Source: Streptomyces iranensis
GTDB taxonomy: Bacteria; Actinomycetota; Actinomycetes; Streptomycetales; Streptomycetaceae
Direction: 5' to 3'
Assembly (NCBI RefSeq): GCF_017874715.1
Contig: NZ_JAGGLR010000001.1
Location: 558,001 to 622,000 of the forward strand
Length of the DNA stretch: 64,000 bases
This document shows, one piece after another, positions 53,342 through 62,321 of the stretch (the first letter of the stretch is position 1; each line of letters begins with the position of its first letter). The notes beneath the pieces were generated by a model that saw only the letters and a list, made by a program, of their open reading frames with translations, did no database searches and had not been told where the DNA came from. A program made the position numbers and the translations under genes.

Positions 53342-54604
53342 TCAGGGACGTTCCGCAGAATCCGTGAACCAAGACTCGATTACGGCGAGGCCGCGCGCTC
53401 CGGCCTGCGGCATGAAGTGAGTGTAGGTGCGGAGCGTGAAGGCAGGGTCGGAGTGCCCCAGCCACTTCGCGAGCGACACGATCGACTCCCCTGCTTCGAG
53501 CATGACCGACGCGTACGTATGGCGGAGCACATGGAACCCGTGCTCCCGGCTCGGCTCCCACACGCGGGTGACCTTCTCCCCCTCACCCTGCTTCGGGAGC
53601 GGCGGGATGACTCCGGCGGCTGCAAGCGCGGGCTTCCACGTCTTGGTGTTCCAAGTGGTGCGATTGATCGCCCCACACCGGGTTGAGTAGACCAGAAGCG
53701 GCACGGTTACCTTCCGGCGCTGCTCCCGCGGCAGGTCCGGCTCCTCAGGATCCAGCCACGGCAGAGTGACCTCGACGGGCGCGAATCGCTCCTGGTGGTC
53801 GAGTAGCCTCTTCGCCAGCGCCGGAGGTAGTGGTACATCGCGCTCCTTGCGCCCCTTCGGCGGTCCGAAGTAGAGCTGCGACTGATGCCGAAGGATCTGC
53901 CGCTCGATATGCAGCGAGTCGCTGCGGACGTCGCCAGGGCTAAAGGCGAACGCCTCGCCCTGCCTGAGTCCACAGCCCACACCAAGGTCGAGCACGATCC
54001 GGTAGCGGTCCCGCAGCTTCTCCCGAACCGCGTCCACACGATCCTGCTGCCACGCGCGGGCCTTACGCTCCGGCTTCTTCGGTGGCTTGATCGAACTGCT
54101 GCCCTTGCACGGATTGCGGAACAGACGCTTGTCCTCAACCGCAGCCTGCATGATCGCCTTCAGGTACACCCACGCGACATAGGCCGTTGCCGACCCGACC
54201 TCACGCTGAACGTCAGCCGACCACTTCCGCAGCTCGGCGATGCCAACATCCATGAGAGCCAATTCGCCGAGGTGCGGCAGCACTTGCCCCCATATCCGGT
54301 ACCTCATGCTCTCCAGCGTCTGTGCCGGGTGCACCTGAGACGGCCACCAGTGCTTCTCCACGTACTCGCTCAGGCTGATGGCCCCGTCCCGCGAGTCGAC
54401 GAAGTCACCCCGGCGCGCGTCGGTCTGCGTCTCCGCCAGCCAGGCCTTGGCGTCCGCGACGGTGTCGAAGGAACGGTCGCGGACCCCCGGGATGCCCTTG
54501 ACCCGGTAGCGCGTGCACTTGCCCCACAACGCGGTTCGCTCGCGCTTGCCGGTCTCTTTGTTCGGCCGCTTCTTGAGCCATCGGTCCTCGATGTAGCCCG
54601 CCAT
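53342..54604 (-). CDS. int: Tyrosine site-specific integrase
   Basis: 420 aa phage-type recombinase. An N-terminal arm-binding AP2-like region is followed by a SAM-like core domain (~75-180). The catalytic domain has Arg in GCGLRQGEA, then HVLRHTYAS, a GHSDPAFT His, and the nucleophile Tyr in RTYTHFM. It is complete. It lies at the left edge of the element with the excisionase just upstream, as in actinomycete integrative conjugative elements. Confidence 0.93.
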   Translation of the reverse strand: MAGYIEDRWLKKRPNKETGKRERTALWGKCTRYRVKGIPGVRDRSFDTVADAKAWLAETQTDARRGDFVDSRDGAISLSEYVEKHWWPSQVHPAQTLESMRYRIWGQVLPHLGELALMDVGIAELRKWSADVQREVGSATAYVAWVYLKAIMQAAVEDKRLFRNPCKGSSSIKPPKKPERKARAWQQDRVDAVREKLRDRYRIVLDLGVGCGLRQGEAFAFSPGDVRSDSLHIERQILRHQSQLYFGPPKGRKERDVPLPPALAKRLLDHQERFAPVEVTLPWLDPEEPDLPREQRRKVTVPLLVYSTRCGAINRTTWNTKTWKPALAAAGVIPPLPKQGEGEKVTRVWEPSREHGFHVLRHTYASVMLEAGESIVSLAKWLGHSDPAFTLRTYTHFMPQAGARGLAVIESWFTDSAERP

Positions 54605-54729
54605 GCGCCGCTCCTTCCTGGCCTGATGAGAGCTGCCTCGACGCGATCTATCTCGCGATCAGACACACAGACGATCTGCGCGTGCATGAAATTCCGGGTG
54701 CTTGGAACTTCCTGAAGACGGATTGCATG

Positions 54730-55008
54730 TCAGGCTGCGCGGCGGCGCTCGCGCTGCTGCGGCGCCTTGTTCAGCGGGTTGAGAGCCGCGTTGGACCGCG
54801 AATCGGCCTCCTGCTGTTCAGCCAGCCACGCATCCAGCAGTTCCCGCCGGTACATGACTCGCCCACCAGGCCCCAGGCGGAAGCTCGGCGGCCCCTGCCT
54901 CCGGTGACGCCAGATGTAAAGGGTATTCACGGAGATCCCCATGTACTTCGCTGCATTCTTAGCATTCAGGAACGCAGCCTCGATCGAGGGCTCCGGCTCA
55001 TTACGCAT
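54730..55008 (-). CDS. xis: Excisionase-like MerR-type HTH protein
   Basis: 92 aa. The winged HTH of the HTH_17 type is LNAKNAAKYMGISVNTLYIW, followed by RHRRQGPPSFRLGPGGRVMY. It precedes the integrase on the same strand with 125 bp between. It directs excision together with Int. Confidence 0.85.
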   Translation of the reverse strand: MRNEPEPSIEAAFLNAKNAAKYMGISVNTLYIWRHRRQGPPSFRLGPGGRVMYRRELLDAWLAEQQEADSRSNAALNPLNKAPQQRERRRAA

Positions 55009-55841
55009 CGACGTGCCTCCGAGGTGAACGCCGCCAGGAAGGCGGGCATGCCATTCCGCCCGCCAACCACGCGGAGAAGCCGCACGGACTACTACTGACG
55101 GGCAGGATCAGCATCTAGAGAACCAAGGGTTTGGCGCGACCGTCATGCCGTGATAGTTGAGAGCGTCGGTGCACTCAACCTCAGCTGCCCCCGAGGACAA
55201 GTTCGCCGTGAACCGCATTGGGATCCCACCATTGCGGCGGTGATCACGAAAATCAGCCCGGCGCGATCACCGAACAGTGGGGCCGCCGTTTCCCGCGTGT
55301 GATCGTTCCGGTGTGAGACACAGACAGGGCACAGCATCCGCATGTTCGCTCCCCCGGGAGCGGGGTACGGGACCGGCACTTGCCCAACTGGTCCGCCATA
55401 TGCTCGGCGACGATCCCGACTCTTCATCGGACAGCTACGAGGTCTGCGAGTGCGCCACGGGGCCCGGATACGTAGTCGAGAACGAGGCCACACAGCAGCT
55501 GCGCCGCAAACTCACGCAGTTCGAGCACATGGGCGATCATGCTGGCTCGCGCCCGCTGATACCGCGGATTGAAGTCGCGCCTGATCAGAGTACGTGCACC
55601 CGTCCACCTACTTCGCTCTCGTGCTGCTCCGTCCAAGAGCGTCCATCCAACTTCCGGCTGGACGAGTTAGCTGGGCTCCACCCGGGCCGCCGGAAGATGG
55701 CTCCGACTGGCGGGCACGACCATGCCGGCCCAGGTAGTGACGGAGATCACAGGGGGCGATCTCAGATTCTTTGCCGCTACGGCACCCTGCCGCACCTAGA
55801 GGTGAAGGCTCTACGACCTGCCCCGAGGAGGACCTCCCTTC
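55009..55841. other. 833-bp region without a confident gene
   Basis: Several frames are open on both strands, but none has a convincing ribosome site or recognisable domain. A plus-strand frame around 55314-55560 has some natural composition (ATQQLRRKLTQFEHMGDH) and may be a gene remnant. The ribosome site GAGGAGG at the right edge belongs to the next gene. Confidence 0.35.
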
Positions 55842-56471
55842 ATGACCTCTACCCCCGCCCACCACACGCCGAAGCCTGGCGTGACGATCAGCAGTGTCAG
55901 CGCCGTCTTCCCACTCGATTGCAAGACCCCCGTCTCCATCAGCTACGAGACGAGCCTCGCCACTGACGGGTGCGGCATGGATCCGCTGACAGTGCCGCCA
56001 TTCTTCATCGACGTTGCCCAGCGACTGTCCCAACAACTGAACCTTTTCTCCCGTGTTGAGGTGAATGTCGATCACTCTCCTGGGACCAGCTCCGTGCTCT
56101 TGCCGCCCTTCCGCTTCCGGGATAAGTCCTTCTCAGCCGCGCTACAGCCGCGTACGTGGACAGCGCCAGGTTCACGGTCCGGCTTAATTGCGGCCATGGC
56201 TGCCCGGGAGGCAGCCATCGAAGGGCGCGATCGTGCAGTCGACGACTTTGCCGTCGACTGGTTGGGTATCCGTCCGGCGAAGGCGGGGCAGTGGCGCGAG
56301 GCAGTCTCCACAGCACTCCTCACAGACTGGACGGCAGCGTTGAGCACGCCAAGCATGGCCGAGGAGTCGGTGCTGCGACTGCTCAAAACAGAGACGCTGA
56401 TGGAGCACCGGCGGCTACAGCCGGTGTGGACACGCAGGTCAGGCGGATGCCGGACACACCTTCTCGATAAG
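55842..56471 (+). pseudogene. 5' part of a hypothetical gene split by an IS5-type insertion
   Basis: GAGGAGG precedes the ATG. 210 codons are intact up to the insertion, ending with HLLDK at the target site. The sequence is unrecognised; it contains LSQQLNLFSRVEVNVDHSPG and AAMAAREAAIEGRDRAVDDF. The frame continues exactly at 58150 once the element and one TAAG copy are removed, giving a 310-codon gene. Confidence 0.75.
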
Positions 56472-56473
56472 TA

Positions 56474-56497
56474 GCTGTTGTCGTTCCGATCTTGAGG
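56474..56497 (+). repeat. Left terminal inverted repeat of the IS
   Basis: Begins GCTGTTGTCGTTCCGA; pairs with the right end at 20 of 24 positions. Confidence 0.85.
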
Positions 56498-56610
56498 GGT
56501 GGGTGTCGAACGGGAGTCTCGTTTGGGTGATCGCGGCCGGCCGCGGGCATGAAGGCAGGGCCTCTTGGTAGCTCGGGGTTGCGAAGCCGACCGAGATCCA
56601 GGAGACCCTG

Positions 56611-57528
56611 TTGCCGCAGTTGTACGTGCTCGCGCCGGTGGAGTTCAACTCGGCTGCACCGAGGTGTGATTGCGTCGCTCACCGGTTCGGGAATGCGGCC
56701 GATCACCCGGAACGTGTTCGGCGGTACCCCTCGGACATGACGGACGCGGAGTGGGCCGTGGTCCGGCCGCTGCTGCCGGTGCCGGGCTGGCTGCGGGGCC
56801 GGGGCGGACAGCCGGAGGCGTACTGCCACCGGGCCATGCTGGACGCTGTGCGCTATCTCGTGGACAACGGGATCAAGTGGCGGGCTATGCCCGGCGACTT
56901 CCCACCGTGGGACCGGGTCTACGCGTTCTTCCGCCGTTGGCGCGACCACGTGCTGGTCAGGGAGTTCCACGACCGGCTGCGCGGCCGGGTCCGCCAGAAG
57001 GAAGGGCGGGATGCGGAGCCGACGGCCGGCGTGATCGACTCGCAGTCGGTCAAGGCTGACGCCGTCGTCGGCGCCGACAGCCGCGGCTTCGACGGCGGGA
57101 AGCTGATCAACGGCCGCAAGCGGCACGTCGTGGTCGACGCCCTCGGCCTGCTGCTGGGCGTGATGGTCACCGCAGCGGACACCGGCGACCGCGCCGCCGC
57201 GAAGGTCCTGCTCGCCCAGGTGGCCGACGCCCATCACCGGCTGGAACTCGTCTGGGCCGACGGCGGTTACACCGGCAGCCTCGTCGAGCACTGCCTGGCC
57301 GCGTTCGCCCTGGTCCTGGCCATCGTCAAACGCAGCGACGACACGCGCGGCTTCGTGGTGCTGCCCAAGCGGTGGATCGTCGAGCGGCTCTTCGCCCACC
57401 TGATGCGAAGCCGCCGCCTGGTACGCGACTTCGAACGCCGCACCACCAGCGCCGAGGCGATGGTCTACTGGTCGATGACCATGGTCATGACCCGCCGCCT
57501 GGTCCGCTCACGCCTCGCGCGAGCGTGA
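56611..57528 (+). CDS. IS5-family DDE transposase
   Basis: The frame is open for 305 codons from a TTG; the family-like protein starts around VRRYPSDMTDAEWAVVRPLL (near 56730). The DUF4096-type N-domain and DDE triad are present: Asp in GVIDSQSVK, Asp in WADGGYTG, and Glu in KRWIVERLFAHL. It looks complete and possibly active. Its end overlaps the passenger gene by 44 bp. Confidence 0.9.
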   Translation: MPQLYVLAPVEFNSAAPRCDCVAHRFGNAADHPERVRRYPSDMTDAEWAVVRPLLPVPGWLRGRGGQPEAYCHRAMLDAVRYLVDNGIKWRAMPGDFPPWDRVYAFFRRWRDHVLVREFHDRLRGRVRQKEGRDAEPTAGVIDSQSVKADAVVGADSRGFDGGKLINGRKRHVVVDALGLLLGVMVTAADTGDRAAAKVLLAQVADAHHRLELVWADGGYTGSLVEHCLAAFALVLAIVKRSDDTRGFVVLPKRWIVERLFAHLMRSRRLVRDFERRTTSAEAMVYWSMTMVMTRRLVRSRLARA

Positions 57529-58033
57529 ACCGGCCCGGCGCCGGCTCGGCCAGCCAGCCCCGGGCGACCAGGCGTTTCGACTTCGACCGCAGCGCCTCCA
57601 CCCTGGCCGGCACCACGTCCATGCCGAAGGCGGCAGCCATCTCCTGGCAGGTCAGCGGGCCCTGACCGAGACGGACCCGATCTGCGAGCGCGGCCAGGAT
57701 GCGCTGGTAGTCCGCCGACAGTGCCGTCCAGGCCAACCCCTCGCGCCACACCGGAACCTGCGACTTCGCCTTCGCCGCCACAGGCGGCGACGCTTGCACC
57801 TCGCCTTCCGTCCCGGCGCCGCCCGGCAAGTCGGTGACCACCACGTCGGCTGGACTCCCGCCCGGCACGGACAGCACCGCACCAACGCGCTCGCGGGCGA
57901 TCGTCCACTCCAGCCACTCCTGCTCGGCCGTCGCGAGCTCGGCCTGGATGCGTTCGGCTTCCTCGCGCAGCCCGTCCACGCGACGACGGGCGGCAAGCTC
58001 GTGCTGTTCCAGCAGTCCGACAACCGACGGCAT
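57485..58033 (-). CDS. IS-associated passenger protein
   Basis: 182 aa: MPSVVGLLEQHELAARRRVD, then a coiled-coil (LREEAERIQAELATAEQEW) and a C-terminal winged-helix-like part (LSADYQRILAALADR, GPLTCQEMAAAFGMD). Similar proteins accompany this Streptomyces IS type. It lies within the inverted repeats, so it moves with the element. A regulatory or transposition-accessory role is possible. Confidence 0.75.
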   Translation of the reverse strand: MPSVVGLLEQHELAARRRVDGLREEAERIQAELATAEQEWLEWTIARERVGAVLSVPGGSPADVVVTDLPGGAGTEGEVQASPPVAAKAKSQVPVWREGLAWTALSADYQRILAALADRVRLGQGPLTCQEMAAAFGMDVVPARVEALRSKSKRLVARGWLAEPAPGRFTLARGVSGPGGGS

Positions 58034-58118
58034 TCACGACCTCCACAGGAGCGACGAAACGACGGTCCATCACTCCCACACGGACGCCACCCCTACCCCT
58101 GACCAGCGAAAACGCAGT

Positions 58119-58142
58119 CCTCAGACTCGGAAAGACAACAGC
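58119..58142 (-). repeat. Right terminal inverted repeat of the IS
   Basis: Reverse complement begins GCTGTTGTCTTTCCGAGTCT; flanked on the right by CTC and the TAAG duplication. Confidence 0.85.
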
Positions 58143-58149
58143 CTCTAAG

Positions 58150-58452
58150 CCGGTCAGCAACGGACTAGTGCTTGCGGATCTGGTCACCGACGGCAGTACG
58201 CCTGAAGACGCCGTGCTACGCGCCGTACTCGCCGACCGCCGAGTAGTCGCGGTACTGCGCAAGCTGTACCGCGACGAGGCGACAGTGGCTCACAGCTGGT
58301 CAGAAACTGGGGACACATGGCGTCAGGCCGCGCGCGATGCCGGTCTGCCGGCAGCTTATGGCGAGCGCGTGCGCCGCAAGCTCAAGCGCCTCGGTGCACA
58401 ACACACGGATCTTGGTCAAGCCGCCGCCACCACGCGGGGCGGTACCCGGTAG
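58150..58452 (+). pseudogene. 3' part of the split hypothetical gene
   Basis: Joined to codon AAG at 56469-56471, the frame reads PVSNGLVLADLVTDGSTPED onward and ends at TGA 58452. The region is helical and basic (ERVRRKLKRLGAQH), with SWSETGDTWRQAARDAGLPA resembling a DNA-binding turn. A GTG at 58168 could allow separate expression. Confidence 0.72.
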
Positions 58453-59233
58453 CCATGACAGGGGACCAATGAGCGCCGCTACCCGGCGCCCCTTTCACCA
58501 GGCGATCATTCAACACCAACGCGATGGCGGACGTACCCGGCAGACAGCAGGGCGACGGACGGTCGACCGACCGAGGCCCTGCTGTGTCTCAGCCGTCACG
58601 TGCGCTCCGGCGAGGGCGTTCACTCACCGGTTCGCGGCCGCCGGTGACTCCTGGCCGTCAGGTTCACCCGCCGGGCGCGGTAGCCAAAGGAGGGCCTGCG
58701 GTGTCCGGAAAAAGTGGCACTGCTGCCCTGGATTGAGCCTGTTACGGCTACCAGGGTCTGCGGTGGCCGCTGGGGTTGCGGGGCTATGTCCATAGCGGTG
58801 CGCCGTCGACGGCCTCCACTCCCACTGCGAACGGGAGCGGGGCCCACCACTAACCGCGCGCGGCCACTGAGGTGGGCCGTGGCCGCGATGTGACGGCTGT
58901 CGGGCCCGGTCTGTCCGGCCGGGCCTCTCCGCCGCGCCAGGGGCGTCTCACCCGGAAACCATCAAAGGTGAGGTATATCACACGCTTGGTCAGGGGTTGT
59001 CCGTCAGACTCATGAACCTTGCTGCGGTTGCGGGATGTTCGTTGTCAACTTCCCGTCAGTTCTCGGTCGCCACCGTGTTTTTGGGCTACGTGGGCCCGGC
59101 TGAGCGGTTCACGAGCACTTGGGGCCGGTAGTGTGACCTCGTTGTCTCCGTCGCCGGGATGGGCCGACGGGCTGCACGAGCAGATGTTCGTGCTACCCAC
59201 CGTCCCATTCACTCGACAAAGAGGAGACACGCG
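58453..59233. other. 781-bp region without a supported gene
   Basis: No frame shows both a ribosome site and coding-like composition. An AT-richer stretch (GAGGTATATCACACG near 58970) may hold the promoter of the next small gene. Confidence 0.4.
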
Positions 59234-59476
59234 ATGTCGGATACACCAAACCGACCACCGGGAGCGGAGGCTGGCGACCAGCCAGCCGAGGGAGACCGGG
59301 GGGAGGTGCAGACGGCATCACCACCCCGCAGGCACAGCCGCTGGCTCCCGCGGATCCGGCGGACCGGGAAGCGCTTAGTCGCCGTGGTGGTCACGACCGT
59401 GGCAACCGCCGCGTTCCGGCCGCTGGCAGAGGACTGGGTCGACAAGGCCCGCCAGTTCCTCGGGGAGCTGCTGTGA
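59234..59476 (+). CDS. Small hypothetical protein with a C-terminal hydrophobic segment
   Basis: 80 aa with GAGGAG before the ATG. A Pro/Glu-rich N-terminus (MSDTPNRPPGAEAGDQPAEG) is followed by a basic stretch and one membrane-like helix (RLVAVVVTTVATAAFRPLA). It is followed directly by a terminator. Function unknown. Confidence 0.6.
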   Translation: MSDTPNRPPGAEAGDQPAEGDRGEVQTASPPRRHSRWLPRIRRTGKRLVAVVVTTVATAAFRPLAEDWVDKARQFLGELL

Positions 59477-59478
59477 CC

Positions 59479-59518
59479 GCACAGCAAAACGGCCCGGAAG
59501 AGCACCGGGCCGCTGTGC
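59479..59518 (+). terminator. Stem-loop terminator
   Basis: Inner arms CGGCCCGG (59490-59497) and CCGGGCCG (59505-59512) and outer arms GCACAG/CTGTGC, directly after the small gene. Confidence 0.75.
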
Positions 59519-59728
59519 ACTGCAAATAGCAGGTGAAGGGCGTTCGGCGCAACGGGCTGCAACCCGCGCCGACGCTCTTCGTCTTTCCCGGGGTGCCCTC
59601 TTCCTGTGTGGAGAGGTGCCTCCGGTCAAGTTTTATGTGACACCACACTAGCGTCCGCGTGCGGCGTGCGCATACGCCCCGCCCCTAAAGCACCCCGATC
59701 ATGGCGTTCTCCTCCCACAGGACGCCTG

Positions 59729-59893
59729 GTGATCGTGCGATTCGTCGGCGGGCCGCTGGGCGGACTGGTGCTGCAGCACACCGGTCCCAGGTGGCCGGGC
59801 GGCTGGATGTGGCTGAAGGGGGCGCTTCGCGCAGCGGCGTCTGCCGTGCCCGTAAGTGTCTGCGGTGATTCCCCGGGAATAAAGGTCCGCTGA
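59729..59893 (+). CDS. Possible small protein (uncertain)
   Basis: A 54-codon frame from GTG begins VIVRFVGGPLGGLVLQHTGP, a pattern seen at the start of small hypothetical proteins on actinomycete elements. No ribosome site is seen and the C-terminus looks unnatural, so it may be a fragment. Confidence 0.25.
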   Translation: MIVRFVGGPLGGLVLQHTGPRWPGGWMWLKGALRAAASAVPVSVCGDSPGIKVR

Positions 59894-59940
59894 CCTCCAT
59901 TGTTCGTGCACAGTGATCCCGTAGGAGGCCCGGGAGGGAC

Positions 59941-60858
59941 ATGAGCAATCTGAAGGTCTTCCGGGTGAGAGGCGCCCGGGCCACGGAGATACCAGGGGCG
60001 TCGGTGGCGGTGGAGCGTGAGCTGCAGTCGCTGATCGAGGCCAACATGGAGGCGATGCTCGGCATCCGGTTCCTGGCTACGGAGTACCGGACTGGTCGGC
60101 ACCGAGGCCGGGTCGATTCGCTGGGGCTCGATGAGAACGGCACCCCGGTGGTCATCGAGTACAAGCGTTCGAGGGATCAGAATGTCATCAGCCAGGCGCT
60201 GTCCTATCTGGTGTGGCTGCGTGATCATCACCACGAGTTCGAGCGGCTGGTCGCGGACCGGCTCGGTCCGGAGGCAGCCGGGGCCGTGGACTGGAGCAAT
60301 CCGCGGGTGGTGTGCGTGGCGGGAGAGTTCACGTACCACGACACGGTGGCCGTGGAGGAGATCGGTCGCCGGATCGATCTGGTCACCTATCGGGTCTTCG
60401 ACGACGTGGTCACGCTCCAGTTGATCACCTCCGTCGCCGGGACCAGGGCGGCTTCCTCGCGCACGAATGCCCCGGCCGCGTCGCACATGACCGGGTCGGG
60501 GCCGGTGGTCAGTGTGCAGCAGCGGCTGGAGGGGGCGCCTGCGAAGCTCAAGGAGCTGTTCGACGCGGTCGATGAGCGGCTTCTGGTGCCCGAGGGGGCG
60601 CGGATGGAGCCACAGCAGCACTACTTCACCTACCGGCGGATGAAGAACTTCGCCACCGTGCGTGTTCAGCCGCGCAAGGAGGTCGTGGCGGTGAATCTGA
60701 ATCTCGATCCGGCGACGGTGGAGCTGGAGGAGGGATTCACCCGGGACGTGACCAAGGTCGGCTGTCTCGGTATCTCGGGGGTCGAGGTGAGCCTGCGTTC
60801 GCGAGCCGATCTGGAGCGAGCCGAGGGCTTGATCCTGCGGAGCGTCGCGGCTTCCTGA
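59941..60858 (+). CDS. PD-(D/E)XK-type nuclease-like protein with DUF5655 C-terminus
   Basis: 305 aa with GGAGG upstream. The restriction-like core is RGRVDSLGLDENGTPVVIEY followed by Lys (Asp ... ExK), then QALSYLVWL, as in DUF91/NucS-type nucleases. The C-terminal ~110 residues (KLKELFDAVDERLL, YFTYRRMKNFATVRV) match the DUF5655 pattern. It probably cleaves DNA; defence or element maintenance is possible. It is convergent with a DNA methyltransferase across a shared terminator. Confidence 0.78.
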   Translation: MSNLKVFRVRGARATEIPGASVAVERELQSLIEANMEAMLGIRFLATEYRTGRHRGRVDSLGLDENGTPVVIEYKRSRDQNVISQALSYLVWLRDHHHEFERLVADRLGPEAAGAVDWSNPRVVCVAGEFTYHDTVAVEEIGRRIDLVTYRVFDDVVTLQLITSVAGTRAASSRTNAPAASHMTGSGPVVSVQQRLEGAPAKLKELFDAVDERLLVPEGARMEPQQHYFTYRRMKNFATVRVQPRKEVVAVNLNLDPATVELEEGFTRDVTKVGCLGISGVEVSLRSRADLERAEGLILRSVAAS

Positions 60859-60867
60859 CCATGGCAG

Positions 60868-60916
60868 ACGAAGGGGCGGTCGCATACCCGTATCGGGGGT
60901 GCGACCGCCCCTTCGT
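60868..60916. terminator. Perfect bidirectional terminator
   Basis: Arms of 17 bp (60868-60884 and 60900-60916) are perfectly complementary with a 15-nt loop. It lies between the convergent nuclease and methyltransferase genes. Confidence 0.88.
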
Positions 60917-60952
60917 GCGTTCTGCCCTCTTCCTATGTCTCTCGTCCCGGGG

Positions 60953-61702
60953 TCACTCCTCGGGTCCGGCAAGGTCGAAGTCGTCCTGGGTCAGTTCGCG
61001 CTCCATGCGCTGTTCGGCGATGTCGGCGTAGTGGTCGGACAGCTCGATGCCGATGAACTGCCGTCCCTCGCGCAGAGCCGCGACTCCGGTGCTGCCGGAT
61101 CCGGCAAAGGGGTCAAGAACGGTGCCGGCCGGAGGGCAGATCTTCACCAGGTCCTGCATCACCTCGACCGGCTTCTGCGTGATGTGCACGCGGTCCTTGC
61201 GCGGCTGGCTGGCGGTGTAGAGCCCGGGAAGGTAGACGGGGTTCCGGTTGGCGTCGACCGGGCCCTTGGTGCCCCAGACGATGTACTCGCAGGACTGCTT
61301 GAGGCGCCCCTTCTGCGGTCGGGACACCGGCTTGTGCCAGGAGGCGATCCCCCGCCACGTCCACCCCGCCGCCTGCAACGCGTCTGTCGTAGTGGGCAGT
61401 TGGCGCCAGTCCGTGAAAATAAGAGCGGTACCGGACTCGACGGTGGCCCGGTAGGACTCGGTCAGCAGGAGGGTGAGCCAGAATCCGTAACTGCGCTGGT
61501 CGCGGTTCTCGCCGGGGAAGTTGGCGAGGTGGTGCTCGGCGTCCGCGGCGGTGTACTTGGCCCGCGCGGTGCGTCCGGTGCGCTCGCCGCTGGTGCGTCC
61601 GCCCGAGTTGTAGGGCGGATCGGTGATCAGGGCGTCGACGCTGTTGTCGGGCAGGTCGGACAGAACGGTCAGTGCGTCGCCTCGGTGGAGGGTATAGGGC
61701 AC
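60953..61702 (-). CDS. Site-specific DNA methyltransferase (beta-class amino-methyltransferase)
   Basis: 249 aa. The catalytic motif DPPY appears early (DALITDPPYNSGG) and the SAM motif late (VLDPFAGSGSTG), the order of beta-class N4-C/N6-A enzymes. No restriction endonuclease is directly adjacent, so it may be an orphan that protects the element. The convergent nuclease at 59941 could be its partner. Confidence 0.9.
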   Translation of the reverse strand: MPYTLHRGDALTVLSDLPDNSVDALITDPPYNSGGRTSGERTGRTARAKYTAADAEHHLANFPGENRDQRSYGFWLTLLLTESYRATVESGTALIFTDWRQLPTTTDALQAAGWTWRGIASWHKPVSRPQKGRLKQSCEYIVWGTKGPVDANRNPVYLPGLYTASQPRKDRVHITQKPVEVMQDLVKICPPAGTVLDPFAGSGSTGVAALREGRQFIGIELSDHYADIAEQRMERELTQDDFDLAGPEE

Positions 61703-61835
61703 GCGGTTTCTCTCTTTCGGGAGCCGGGCGCGTGAATTCCTTACGGGGTAGCGCGCGGGGAGGTGAGCGGCTCCAGGAACTGCCGAACGGCATACCTCGG
61801 AGTCAGGCCATTTCGCCGGAGGTTAATCGCGGATC

Positions 61836-61900
61836 CCGGCCGCACCAAGTCAGAACGAGGCTTCCCTCGGTGTCGGTATCTCCTCGTTTGGTGCGGCCGG
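61836..61900. repeat. 13-bp perfect inverted repeat with 39-nt loop
   Basis: Arms at 61836-61848 (CCGGCCGCACCAA) and 61888-61900. It lies in the gene-free stretch 61703-62240, between the methyltransferase and the transfer genes, where an origin of transfer or structured RNA could sit. Confidence 0.5.
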
Positions 61901-62107
61901 AATTCCTCCCTACAGTCTCGGCAAGCTCATCGGGAAGGACTCGGTTACCTCCCTGATGAGCGGTGCTGATGCCTGCTGCGTCGTCCGATGGGCGGGGCGC
62001 ATCGGCATGCTGTCGAGCGTCTCCTGACCGGAGAAAGGCGTCTTCTAATGTGGCGCGTGAGATTACCAGCGCGGCTTACTGCCGCTCCTCGCTAAAGCGA
62101 TACGGGC

Positions 62108-62131
62108 GGCCGGGGTGAACTGGCCCCGGCC
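62108..62131 (+). terminator. GC-rich stem-loop
   Basis: Arms GGCCGGGG (62108-62115) and CCCCGGCC (62124-62131) enclose 8 nt. It could end transcription before the next module or be part of a leader. Confidence 0.45.
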
Positions 62132-62240
62132 ACCGGTCGCTGTCCCTGCACGGGGATTTCAGATTCTTGACCGGCGCGGTGCCGGTGACCTTTTCGACGA
62201 GAGCACCCGCACCGCGCCGCCTACGCACAAGGAGTTGCCG

Positions 62241-62321
62241 ATGCGGCACGCCCTGGCACGCCCGGCGCCATATCCCGGTACGCGACACGTCTCTCACCCC
62301 GCACCAATCCCGAACCCGTGA
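62241..62321 (+). CDS. Tiny peptide coupled to the cell-wall hydrolase gene
   Basis: 26 codons, MRHALARPAPYPGTRHVSHP and six more residues. AAGGAG lies seven bases before the ATG. Its TGA overlaps the GTG of the next gene (GTGA), so its role is probably to couple translation of the hydrolase, whose own start has no ribosome site. Confidence 0.5.
   Translation: MRHALARPAPYPGTRHVSHPAPIPNP

Larger units (their letters stand above)
56472..58145. mobile_element. Complete IS5-family-type insertion sequence (1674 bp)
   Basis: TAAG flanks both sides (56468-56471 and 58146-58149) as the target duplication. Inverted repeats of 24 bp, 20 identical, lie at 56474-56497 and 58119-58142. Inside are a plus-strand transposase and a convergent minus-strand passenger gene. 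It interrupts a hypothetical gene in frame. Confidence 0.85.
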
